Below, one piece after another: positions 1 to 7,112 of a stretch of DNA of 14,240 bases (position 1 is the first letter of the stretch; each line of letters opens with the position of its first letter). The notes under the pieces were generated by a model that was not told where the DNA came from, made no database searches, and saw only the letters and a program-made list of their open reading frames with translations. The DNA comes from NaphS2 sp964588535 (GTDB lineage: Bacteria > Desulfobacterota > DSM-4660 > Desulfatiglandales > Desulfatiglandaceae). The stretch lies in NCBI GenBank assembly GCA_964588535.1, contig CAZPQA010000085.1, positions 1 to 14,240 of the forward strand. The letters are read 5' to 3'. Made by a program: the position numbers and the translations under genes.

Positions 1-1194
1 GCCATCCCTGAAAACCGTCAAACTCAGTTGAACGCCGGGACTCAGGGAAAGCATTTCCCGCCTCAGCATGAGAAAGCGCCCCACGGGGTGGCCGTTCAAC
101 GCCATGATGATATCATCGGGTTTCATGCCCGCCTTTTCTGCTGGGCTGTCCTTTTCTACCTTTACCACCAGAACACCGCCCTCATGGGGATATTTCAGTT
201 CAAAGGCCTTGTTCGGCATGAGGGGAACAGCCTGAACCCCCAGCCAACCCCTTTCCGTCTTACCCAGAACCAGCATGGGCATCACTTTTTTCACCGTATT
301 GATGGGTACGGCAAACCCGATGGATTGCGCTTTGCTGATCATCGCCGTGTTGATACCCACCACTTCACCATAAAGATTCACCAATGGTCCGCCGCTGCTT
401 CCGGGGTTGATGGCTGAATCCGTCTGGATAAAATCGACCAGTTTTTCACTCAGACCGGGAGAGATCCGTTCCGTTGCGCTGACGATCCCCGCTGTCACCG
501 AGTGTCTTAACCCCAAAGGGTTTCCGATGGTCATCACCATCTCGCCGATACGCAGACTGTCCGAATTGCCAAGAGGAAGGACGGTCAGCAGGTGATCGGG
601 TTGGATGAGGATGAGCGCTGTATCGGTAATGCGATCAGCGCCCACGATCTTGGCGGTATATTCCTTTCTTCCTTCCGAAAGGACCACGCGAATATCCGTG
701 GCATTGTGGATGACATGGGCGTTTGTGAGAATATACCCCTGTTCATTGATAATAAACCCGGAACCCAGGCTGAATCCTTCGGAATTGTAGGGAATGGGAA
801 CTTTAAAGGGTATAATATCGAACAGATAGGAAAGCAGCGGGATTCGGACAATGTCATTGGGTGATACACCGACCCTGGCTTCCTTTTCCTCCAGATTCCG
901 GGTGTAAATATTGACGACGCCCCCTTTGACCCTTTCTACAACGTCGGCAAAGGTGTTGTTGTGAATGACCACATTATCCCGTTCCTCAGATGTTTCCCGT
1001 TCGACCCACATTTGTTTCAGGTCTATATCTTCAAAAGAAAGTGCCTCAAAACTTTTGTCGAAAATGGGGTCGTCATCGCTCACTAAAACCGCATCCATTC
1101 CCCTGGGAGATGGTGCAACGGTGCACCCTCCCCATTGCGCCAGCAGAAATAAGATCACTATCCAATAGCCATATTCGCGCAATCGCCACATCAT
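1..1194 (-). CDS. DegP/DegQ (HtrA)-type serine protease with PDZ domain, partial at C-terminus
   Basis: Envelope serine endoprotease of the HtrA/DegQ family, expected to degrade or chaperone misfolded proteins outside the inner membrane. The reading frame is open to the left edge, giving 398 codons; the C-terminus, including any second PDZ domain, is missing. Residues 1-24 form a signal sequence (basic start, hydrophobic core, then WGGC; Cys24 could be lipidated, but the lipobox is poor). The trypsin-like domain covers about 85-300, with His160 (TNAHV), Asp191 (ITDTAL) and Ser267. The nucleophile motif reads GSSGGP where GNSGGP is usual. A PDZ domain starts near residue 308 (GWLGV). An acidic stretch at about 32-80 separates the signal from the protease domain. 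The start ATG at 1194-1192 overlaps the TGA of the amidohydrolase upstream (ATGA), so the two are probably translationally coupled. A second ATG follows directly and is equally possible. Family certain; exact DegP, DegQ or DegS type not determinable. Confidence 0.93.
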   Translation of the reverse strand, partial: MMWRLREYGYWIVILFLLAQWGGCTVAPSPRGMDAVLVSDDDPIFDKSFEALSFEDIDLKQMWVERETSEERDNVVIHNNTFADVVERVKGGVVNIYTRNLEEKEARVGVSPNDIVRIPLLSYLFDIIPFKVPIPYNSEGFSLGSGFIINEQGYILTNAHVIHNATDIRVVLSEGRKEYTAKIVGADRITDTALILIQPDHLLTVLPLGNSDSLRIGEMVMTIGNPLGLRHSVTAGIVSATERISPGLSEKLVDFIQTDSAINPGSSGGPLVNLYGEVVGINTAMISKAQSIGFAVPINTVKKVMPMLVLGKTERGWLGVQAVPLMPNKAFELKYPHEGGVLVVKVEKDSPAEKAGMKPDDIIMALNGHPVGRFLMLRREMLSLSPGVQLSLTVFRDG

Positions 1195-2369
1195 AAGAAC
1201 CGTTCACCCACATGGATGCGAAAAATGTCTTTCAAACTTTCCGGCAGATCGGATGGCGACCCTTTTACCACAACGAAATCCGCTTGCATGCCTCTCTTAA
1301 TACACCCTTTTCGGTCGAGATCCAACAGGCTTGCATTGTTAAAGGAGGCGCATTTGATCGCCTCTTCAATGGAAAAGCCTGAATCCAGGAACAATTGCAA
1401 CTCATCAACCAAGGCACTGCCGTGGTGAACCCCCATACTGCCCGAATCGGTTCCAAGGGCAATGGGCACCCCCAGCCTTCTTGCCAGAGCCATCTGTGCC
1501 ATCTGGTGTTCCAGGTTCTTTAAGGCCATCAGGCGCTCTTCTTCCCTTCCCCGGGCATCTTCCGCAAAGGCTTTCATGGTACCGGCCGTGGGAACCCAGA
1601 AAACCTGTCTGTCGGCCATAAAGTTCAGGTTCTGTTTTCCCATAAAGAAGCCGTGCTCAATGGAACTGCATCCCGCTTCCAGGGCGATTTGAACCGGCAC
1701 TATCCCATTGGCATGCACCATGGTCTTGAGCCCCAGGCTGGAAGCGGCTTCCACCGCCTCCCTCAACGCCTTCAACTGGAATTGGGGTGGTGATTCCTTC
1801 CCAAAATATTTAAGACTGTTCAAGCCGGATTGAATGATCTTGACGTGATCAATGTCACTACTTTTGCGCAAAACCCCTTCTGCCAGACGACCCCTCTTTA
1901 GGGCACGGCCTACAAAACTACCATACCTTCCCGGTTTATGCCATGCCTTTCCCGCCACATGAAGGGAAATGGCAGCATATTTCTCTTCCATAAAATATTT
2001 TTTGTAGCGTTGGGTGTACCCATTCCTGTCTCCCCCATCTCTTACAGCCAGGATGCCGTGGGCAAACAACTGCCCCAAGTGGTGGGAAATGGTTTCCCTT
2101 GCCTTCTGAAAACCTTCACTTAACTGTCGTTTCCGCCTCTCTTGATCAGCGGTGCCGGACATGGACAGGTGCACATGGGCGTCCGCCAAAGACGGCAACA
2201 GGGTGTATCCTGATAGATCCATGAAGGTGGAAGGTTTCATGGGTTCAATGGAAAATGGCCGGATTTCCTCAAAAAAACCGTCCTTTACGCGTATAAGGAC
2301 ATTTTCCTGGACAGGAGCACCGGTGCCATCAATCATCCATCCTGCCAAAATCGGTTTTTCGTAGGACAT
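1191..2369 (-). CDS. Amidohydrolase family protein (imidazolonepropionase/prolidase-like, metal-dependent)
   Basis: Metal-dependent hydrolase of the amidohydrolase superfamily, probably cytoplasmic, acting on a cyclic amide, peptide or similar C-N bond; the substrate cannot be read from the sequence. From ATG 2369 it has 392 residues. The N-terminal beta-sandwich start (ILAGWMIDGTG) is followed by the metal ligands in the family order: His65 and His67 (DAHVHL), Lys177 (DHVKII, candidate carbamylated lysine), His219 (MVHANG), His239 (IEHGFF) and Asp308 (LGTDSG). The C-terminal part has the usual return to the sandwich (QADFVVVKGSP). The frame extends to a GTG at 2408, but that adds a hydrophobic run (LFFVFFE) not expected in this family, so I prefer 2369; its ribosome binding site (GGGTAGAAAG) is weak, so the choice is not firm. 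The stop overlaps the start of the HtrA-like protease gene by ATGA, indicating one operon. It is divergent from the traB-like gene. Confidence 0.93.
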   Translation of the reverse strand: MSYEKPILAGWMIDGTGAPVQENVLIRVKDGFFEEIRPFSIEPMKPSTFMDLSGYTLLPSLADAHVHLSMSGTADQERRKRQLSEGFQKARETISHHLGQLFAHGILAVRDGGDRNGYTQRYKKYFMEEKYAAISLHVAGKAWHKPGRYGSFVGRALKRGRLAEGVLRKSSDIDHVKIIQSGLNSLKYFGKESPPQFQLKALREAVEAASSLGLKTMVHANGIVPVQIALEAGCSSIEHGFFMGKQNLNFMADRQVFWVPTAGTMKAFAEDARGREEERLMALKNLEHQMAQMALARRLGVPIALGTDSGSMGVHHGSALVDELQLFLDSGFSIEEAIKCASFNNASLLDLDRKGCIKRGMQADFVVVKGSPSDLPESLKDIFRIHVGERFL

Positions 2370-2386
2370 TCTTTCTACCCGTTGCT

Positions 2387-2431
2387 CGAAAAAGACGAAA
2401 AACAACACTTCCCGTCAGACGTTCTTTTTCG
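2387..2431. repeat. Inverted repeat, 9-bp arms, in divergent intergenic region
   Basis: CGAAAAAGA (2387-2395) and TCTTTTTCG (2423-2431) are perfect reverse complements separated by 27 bases. They lie between the divergent amidohydrolase and traB-like genes. The dyad could be a regulator site or a weak hairpin in the amidohydrolase leader. It also lies inside the extended reading frame from GTG 2408, which favours the later ATG. The arms are A/T-rich, so chance is possible. Confidence 0.4.
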
Positions 2432-2485
2432 AACACAGATCGGCGTCAAGGTCAAGCACAAAGCCGGCAAAACGCTAAAACTCCC

Positions 2486-2514
2486 TTGGAAAGCGGCGGC
2501 TTTTGTGTTATGAG
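2486..2514 (+). promoter_or_regulatory. Candidate sigma-70 promoter for the traB-like gene
   Basis: TTGGAA (2486-2491), a 17-base spacer, then TATGAG (2509-2514) preceded by TGT, which gives an extended -10 element. The expected transcription start near 2521 leaves a short leader before the ATG at 2545 and would lie downstream of the alternative TTG start at 2503. Prediction from sequence only. Confidence 0.45.
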
Positions 2515-2544
2515 ACGTTGAACTTTATCTCATCTGAGGCACGC

Positions 2545-3705
2545 ATGACAGAGGACCATAACAAACATCCCCTCTCCACAGAAGACAAGGAGATTATCCT
2601 TGTGGGCACGGCCCATGTGTCCACAGAAAGTGCCGATCTGGTAGAGCGCGTGATTGAAGAAGAGAAACCGGACACGGTGGCAGTGGAACTCTGCCAGTCC
2701 AGATACCAGGCCATGACCGATAAGAACCGGTGGCAGGAAACGGATTTGATCAAGGTGATCAAAGAAAAAAAGGCGTTTTTGCTCCTTTCCAATCTCATGC
2801 TGGCCTCCTTCCAGAAAAAAATCGGGAAAAAACTGGGCATCAAGCCTGGCGAGGAGATGCTTCGTGCCGTCAAAACGGCCAAGGATATGGAAGCCGACAT
2901 TCACCTGGCCGACCGGGATGTTCGAACCACCCTTTCCAGAACGTGGCGGCTTATGGGATTCTGGACGAAATTCAAACTCCTGTTCCAACTCATCACCTCC
3001 ATGGGAGATGTGGAGGACATCGAAAAAGAGGATATCGAAAAACTGAAAGAGCAGGATGTCCTTGAAACCCTGCTGAGTGAACTGGGGAAAACCCTGCCAG
3101 ATTTACAGCGGGTGCTCATTGATGAAAGGGATCAATATCTGGCACATAAAATCAGGACCGCTCCGGGAAAGAAAATCGTTGCCGTGGTCGGCGCCGGCCA
3201 TGTTCCGGGTATCAAAAAATACTGGGAAGAACCCGTGGACATCGCTGCCCTTGAACTCATCCCGCCAAAGGGGAAATGGGGCGGATTTCTCAAATGGGGC
3301 ATCCCTACGCTGGTCATTTTGTTGATCATTCTCGGTTTCTATATGGCGGGCGCCAGTGCAGGTGCTGATATGATCAAATGGTGGGTTCTGGCCAATGCGG
3401 TCCTGGCAGGCCTTGGCGCCGCCGTTGCCCTGGCGCACCCTCTCACGGTACTCGCCGCCGTTATTGCATCCCCTATCACGTCGCTCAATCCCATGATTGC
3501 TGCGGGTTGGGTGGCCGGACTGGTGCAGGTCTTTCTGGTTAAACCGAAAGTGAAGGACTTTCAACGGTTGCCGGAAGATATTGTTTCCGTAAAAGGATTC
3601 TGGAAAAACAAGATTACCCGGATCCTGCTCATTGTGGTATTGACCAACCTGGGAAGTTCTCTCGGCGCGTTCGTGGCCATTCCTCTGATGGCAAAGGTAT
3701 TTTAG
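2545..3705 (+). CDS. TraB/PrgY (GumN-related) family protein with C-terminal membrane domain
   Basis: TraB-family protein of 386 residues. Relatives include enterococcal PrgY/TraB, which limit peptide pheromone activity, and the domain resembles Tiki/EreA/GumN-like putative metalloproteases; the bacterial role is generally unknown. The N-terminal domain shows the conserved GTAHVS (21-26), AVELCQSR (46-53) and VVGAGHVPGI (214-223) motifs. A charged helical segment covers about 155-205. From residue 251 the protein is membrane-embedded, with probable helices at about 252-271, 279-299, 312-333 and 357-383, so the catalytic-like domain precedes a four-helix anchor. I chose ATG 2545, preceded by GAGG at 2535-2538 with a 6-base gap, over TTG 2503, which has no ribosome binding site and lies in the candidate promoter. 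The 3' end overlaps the convergent epimerase gene by 4 bases. I see no terminator between them. Confidence 0.93.
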   Translation: MTEDHNKHPLSTEDKEIILVGTAHVSTESADLVERVIEEEKPDTVAVELCQSRYQAMTDKNRWQETDLIKVIKEKKAFLLLSNLMLASFQKKIGKKLGIKPGEEMLRAVKTAKDMEADIHLADRDVRTTLSRTWRLMGFWTKFKLLFQLITSMGDVEDIEKEDIEKLKEQDVLETLLSELGKTLPDLQRVLIDERDQYLAHKIRTAPGKKIVAVVGAGHVPGIKKYWEEPVDIAALELIPPKGKWGGFLKWGIPTLVILLIILGFYMAGASAGADMIKWWVLANAVLAGLGAAVALAHPLTVLAAVIASPITSLNPMIAAGWVAGLVQVFLVKPKVKDFQRLPEDIVSVKGFWKNKITRILLIVVLTNLGSSLGAFVAIPLMAKVF

Positions 3706-4670
3706 ACGCCGTAGTATTTCCGATACCAGGCAATAAAGGCCCTGATGCCCTCTTTCAGAGGCGTTTTCGGAGAGAATCCAAGCTTTTCCCTGGATTTCGT
3801 AATGTCAGCAGATGTTTCGGCCACATCACCCGGCTGCATGGGGAGCATGTTTTTTTCCGCTTTCCGCCCCAGCTCCGATTCAATGGCCTGAATAAAATCC
3901 ATCAATGTTGTGGCATCAGAATTGCCCAGGTTGAAGATCTCGTAGGGAACCGGCCGTTCGATGGCGCTCACCGTACCGGCTACGATGTCGTCAATATAAG
4001 TGAAGTCCCGCCGCATGTCGCCATAATTGAAAACGTTGATGGGACGATCGTGAAGGATCGCATCCGTGAAAAGAAAAAGGGCCATATCCGGCCGGCCCCA
4101 CGGGCCGTATACGGTAAAAAACCTGAGCCCTGTACAGGGGATATCATATAGGTGACTGTAGGCGTGGGCCATGAGTTCATTGGCCTTTTTCGTGGCGGCA
4201 TAAAGGCTGATGGGATTATCGACCCGGTCTTCCACGCTGTAGGGGTTGTTTTTGTTTTTCCCATATACGGAGGATGACGAAGCGTAAACAAAATTCTCCA
4301 CCCGGAACTTCCGGGCCATTTCAAGCAGGTTCAGGAAACCTTCGATATTGCTTTTCTGGTAGGAAAATGGATCTTTCAGGGAATGCCTGACCCCCGCCTG
4401 GGCTGCCAGATTGCAGATTCGGGTGATTTGATGCTCCCCAAATATCTGCTGCAGGGTTGGAAGATCCTGGATATCCCCTTTAATAAATCGGAAGTTCTCA
4501 TGGGGGTTCAGCAAATCGAGCCGTGATTTCTTCAGATTTACGTCATAGTAAGGGTTCAGGTTGTCGATCCCTACCACATTATAACCCATATCCAGCAGTT
4601 TTCTGGAGAGATGAAAGCCGATAAACCCGGCTGACCCCGTTACCAGAATCGTCTGATCTGCAAATGCCAT
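3702..4670 (-). CDS. NAD-dependent epimerase/dehydratase, UDP-glucuronate 4-epimerase-like
   Basis: Extended short-chain dehydrogenase, 322 residues, most like bacterial UDP-glucuronate 4-epimerases (Cap1J/LpsL type) that make UDP-galacturonate for capsule or lipopolysaccharide. The NAD-binding loop TGSAGFIG is at 11-18, Asp36 ends the second strand, the serine of the triad lies in YASSSSVYG (129-137), and the catalytic pair is Tyr157 and Lys161 (YAATK). The segment RPDMALF followed by DMRRDFTYIDDIV is typical of this subgroup and distinguishes it from GalE. The start at 4670 has AAAGGA five bases upstream; the in-frame ATG at 4688 has no Shine-Dalgarno sequence. It lies downstream of groEL on the same strand, but the groEL terminator separates them, so it probably has its own promoter; I found only weak candidates. 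The substrate assignment is by motif resemblance. Confidence 0.92.
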   Translation of the reverse strand: MAFADQTILVTGSAGFIGFHLSRKLLDMGYNVVGIDNLNPYYDVNLKKSRLDLLNPHENFRFIKGDIQDLPTLQQIFGEHQITRICNLAAQAGVRHSLKDPFSYQKSNIEGFLNLLEMARKFRVENFVYASSSSVYGKNKNNPYSVEDRVDNPISLYAATKKANELMAHAYSHLYDIPCTGLRFFTVYGPWGRPDMALFLFTDAILHDRPINVFNYGDMRRDFTYIDDIVAGTVSAIERPVPYEIFNLGNSDATTLMDFIQAIESELGRKAEKNMLPMQPGDVAETSADITKSREKLGFSPKTPLKEGIRAFIAWYRKYYGV

Positions 4671-4776
4671 TGGTGTCCTTTCTCCCATGAGTTCAGATTT
4701 TTCATATCCTTAGTGCAAATGGCTTAAGAAGTAAACAACCTTGTTTTCTTCGTGAGTTTTGCAGCTTTTCGCGAAC

Positions 4777-4817
4777 AAAAAAAGCGCCCGGGGAAAATAA
4801 CTGATTTCCCCGAGCGC
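4777..4817 (-). terminator. Rho-independent terminator of groESL
   Basis: On the minus strand, GCGCTCGGGGAAA (4817-4805) pairs with TTTCCCCGGGCGC (4796-4784) across an 8-base loop with one mismatch, followed immediately by seven T residues (4783-4777). It lies about 50 bases past the groEL stop, before the UDP-glucuronate epimerase gene. Confidence 0.9.
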
Positions 4818-4868
4818 AGTCTTATCACATCAAAAACGGTTGAGCTGTTATAGCTTGGAGCGGGCTGA

Positions 4869-6530
4869 TTACATCATGCCGCCCATACCACCCATACCGC
4901 CCATACCGCCACCCATACCGCCGGGAGGCATCGCGGGCATATCGGGAGCACCACCCTTTTCAGGCGCCTCGGCAATCATGGCCTCGGTGGTCAGAAGTAG
5001 AGATGAAACCGACGTGGCGTTCTGCAGGGCAAACCGGGTGACCTTTGTGGGATCGATGATCCCGGCTTCCATCAGGTCTTCATACACGCCCGTTTCAGCA
5101 TTGTAGCCAAAAGCGCCGCTCCCGTTTTTCACCTTATCCACGACCACGGAACCCTCGGCGCCTGCGTTTTCAACGATCTGGCGGATGGGTTCTTCAAGGG
5201 CTCTCACGACCAGGTTGACGCCGGCCTGTTCTTCACCGCCCAGATCAAGCGCCTCAAGTGCGGGAACCGTTCGAACCAGGGCAACGCCGCCACCTGCTAC
5301 GATGCCTTCTTCGACAGCGGCTCTGGTGGCGTTCAGGGCATCTTCGACCCTGGCCTTTTTCTCTTTCATTTCAATCTCGGTGGCTGCGCCCACATTAATC
5401 ACGGCAACGCCGCCGATGAGCTTGGCCAGTCTTTCCTGAAGTTTCTCGCGATCGTAGTCAGAGGTGGTCTCATCGATCTGAGCACGAATCTGCTTGACCC
5501 GACCTTCCAGGTCGGCTCTTTCGCCGCCGCCGTCAACGATAGTGGTATTGTCTTTGTCGATGGTAATGGTCTTGGCAGTACCCAGGTCATTCAGGGTAAG
5601 GTTTTCCAGTTTCAACCCTAAGTCTTCTGAAATCACGCGACCACCCGTCAAAGTGGCGATATCTTCCAGCATGGCTTTTCTTCGGTCTCCAAAGCCCGGG
5701 GCTTTGACGGCCGCTACCTGCAGGGTTCCCCTCAATCGGTTCACCACCAAAGTAGCCAGGGCTTCACCTTCAACGTCTTCGGCGAGGATCAGAAGGGGTT
5801 TTCCCATTTTGGCGACCTGCTCAAGAATGGGAACCAGATCTTTCATGGAACTGATCTTTTTCTCGTTCAGCAGGACATAGGGTTCGCTCAGGTTTACTTC
5901 CATTTTTTCGGCATCGGTCACAAAGTAAGGGGACAGGTATCCACGATCAAACTGCATCCCTTCCACCACCTCAAGCGAGGTATCCATGCTCTTGGCTTCC
6001 TCAACAGTGATCACACCCTCTTTACCCACCTTGTTCATGGCCTCGGCAATGATATTTCCAATGGTGCTGTCGCTGTTGGCGGAAATGGTGCCCACCTGAG
6101 CGATCTCGGCCTGGTCCTTGGTGGCTTTGGAAAGTTTCTTGAGCTCATCCACAGCAACCACGGTGGCCTTTTCGATGCCGCGCTTAATGGCCATGGGGTT
6201 AACGCCGGCAGCGACCAGTTTTGTGCCTTCACGGTACATGGCCTGGGCCAGAACCGTGGCGGTAGTGGTTCCGTCGCCGGCCACATCGGATGTCTTGGAG
6301 GCCACTTCCTTCACCATCTGGGCGCCCATATTTTCAAATTTGTCTTCCAGTTCGATTTCCTTAGCAACCGTAACACCGTCTTTGGTAATGGTGGGGGCAC
6401 CAAAGGATTTGTCCAAAATAACGTTGCGGCCTTTGGGGCCCAGGGTTACTTTAACGGCATTGGCAAGGATATCCACGCCGGTCAGAATCGATTCCCTTGC
6501 TTTCATGCTATACTTGATTTCTTTTGCCAT
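4869..6530 (-). CDS. groEL: Chaperonin GroEL (Hsp60, 60 kDa subunit)
   Basis: Group I chaperonin, 553 residues, near the usual 540-550. It forms the double heptameric ring that folds cytoplasmic proteins with ATP and GroES. Recognised from the start AKEIKYS, the nucleotide-binding segments LGPKGRN (30-36), Asp51 in TKDGVTV and DGTTT (86-90), the AGGGVAL segment in the second equatorial half, and the flexible C-terminal tail of GGM repeats (GGMGGMGGMGGMM). The start ATG at 6530 has AAGGAG ten bases upstream. It lies 77 bases downstream of groES on the same strand and is followed by a strong terminator, so groES-groEL is a bicistronic operon. Nothing is missing or truncated. Confidence 0.99.
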   Translation of the reverse strand: MAKEIKYSMKARESILTGVDILANAVKVTLGPKGRNVILDKSFGAPTITKDGVTVAKEIELEDKFENMGAQMVKEVASKTSDVAGDGTTTATVLAQAMYREGTKLVAAGVNPMAIKRGIEKATVVAVDELKKLSKATKDQAEIAQVGTISANSDSTIGNIIAEAMNKVGKEGVITVEEAKSMDTSLEVVEGMQFDRGYLSPYFVTDAEKMEVNLSEPYVLLNEKKISSMKDLVPILEQVAKMGKPLLILAEDVEGEALATLVVNRLRGTLQVAAVKAPGFGDRRKAMLEDIATLTGGRVISEDLGLKLENLTLNDLGTAKTITIDKDNTTIVDGGGERADLEGRVKQIRAQIDETTSDYDREKLQERLAKLIGGVAVINVGAATEIEMKEKKARVEDALNATRAAVEEGIVAGGGVALVRTVPALEALDLGGEEQAGVNLVVRALEEPIRQIVENAGAEGSVVVDKVKNGSGAFGYNAETGVYEDLMEAGIIDPTKVTRFALQNATSVSSLLLTTEAMIAEAPEKGGAPDMPAMPPGGMGGGMGGMGGMGGMM

Positions 6531-6607
6531 CTGTATTTTTCTCCTTGATAATTTTTTATGAAAGTTTCTGTTATTACGCCAATAGAGTTAGGTTTTCCTA
6601 AAAACGC

Positions 6608-6895
6608 CTATTCTACGATGGCAATGATATCGTCTTCTCTCATGATCAGATGCTCTTCACCGTTGATCATAATTTCTGTTCCGGCATATTTTCCAAACAG
6701 AACTTTGTCGCCGGCTTTCACTTCCAAAGCGATTTTCTTTCCGTCATCTCCCACTTTTCCTTCACCAACAGCCATGATCTCCCCTTCAACGGGTTTTTCT
6801 TTGGCTGTATCGGGAATAATAATACCACCCTTGGTTTTTTCTTCTTCCTCGACTCTCTTTACGATAACACGGTCATGCAACGGTTTTATTTTCAT
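6608..6895 (-). CDS. groES: Co-chaperonin GroES (Hsp10)
   Basis: Ten-kDa co-chaperonin, 95 residues, which caps the GroEL ring as a heptamer. The start KIKPLHDRVIVKR is the family signature. The mobile loop that docks on GroEL lies at about 18-34, including KTKGGIIIP. The GEGK turn and the C-terminal DDIIAIVE strand are normal. The ribosome binding site AGGAG lies nine bases before the ATG at 6895. First gene of the groES-groEL operon, with a 217-base upstream region holding a candidate promoter and two dyads. Confidence 0.98.
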   Translation of the reverse strand: MKIKPLHDRVIVKRVEEEEKTKGGIIIPDTAKEKPVEGEIMAVGEGKVGDDGKKIALEVKAGDKVLFGKYAGTEIMINGEEHLIMREDDIIAIVE

Positions 6896-6996
6896 TACTC
6901 TTTTCTCCTCTCAAATAGTGTTTTTCTGCACAAACGCCAAACGGTTTACCCAAAAACCTTAACATCCTCAGATTCTTAAGATTGCAACAAAAAATG

Positions 6997-7017
6997 GAGA
7001 CTTGCCTTAAAAGTCTC
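6997..7017 (-). repeat. Perfect 7-7-7 inverted repeat in the groES leader
   Basis: GAGACTT (6997-7003), a 7-base loop, then AAGTCTC (7011-7017). Relative to the candidate promoter this is at about +4 to +24 of the groES mRNA, and on the minus strand it is followed by CATTTTTTG. It could be an operator, a 5' stabilising hairpin or a weak attenuator. It is not a CIRCE element. Confidence 0.55.
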
Positions 7018-7027
7018 AATGCACAGA

Positions 7028-7055
7028 AAATTAACATCGACCCTTGGAATGTCAA
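7028..7055 (-). promoter_or_regulatory. Candidate promoter of groES-groEL
   Basis: On the minus strand a perfect TTGACA (7055-7050) is followed after 16 bases by TAATTT (7033-7028) with an upstream TGT (extended -10). The transcription start would be near 7021, leaving a leader of about 125 bases. The -10 hexamer is weak. I see no clear RpoH promoter here and no CIRCE sequence. Confidence 0.5.
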
Positions 7056-7058
7056 GGG
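7041..7058. repeat. Perfect 6-6-6 dyad overlapping the groESL -35 box
   Basis: CCCTTG (7041-7046), six bases, CAAGGG (7053-7058). The right arm shares bases with the -35 hexamer, the usual position for a repressor operator. No regulator is identifiable from the sequence. Confidence 0.45.
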
Positions 7059-7112
7059 CAATGACTAAAAAACATGGGGGGACAAATAATGAAAGGAAAA
7101 TATGGGGTCGGA

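Noticed and set aside
28..864. Plus-strand open frames at the left edge
   Set aside because: They lie opposite the HtrA-like protease frame, whose signal peptide, triad and PDZ domain are clear.
3103..3564. Antisense open frames within the traB-like gene
   Set aside because: Shadow frames of a well-supported gene, with no ribosome binding site or family resemblance.
4840..5106. Proline-rich open frame opposite the groEL 3' end
   Set aside because: It is the complement of the GroEL GGM tail, which automatically yields proline/isoleucine repeats.
7070..7110. RpoH-type -10 boxes (CCCCATGT and CCCCATAT on the minus strand) near the end of the GalE-like gene
   Set aside because: No CTTGAA-like -35 element was found at a suitable distance upstream, and the positions sit close to the upstream gene's stop. 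Kept as a remote possibility only.
6896..7112. CIRCE operator (HrcA site) upstream of groES
   Set aside because: No TTAGCACTC/GAGTGCTAA pair is present; the dyads found have different sequence and spacing.
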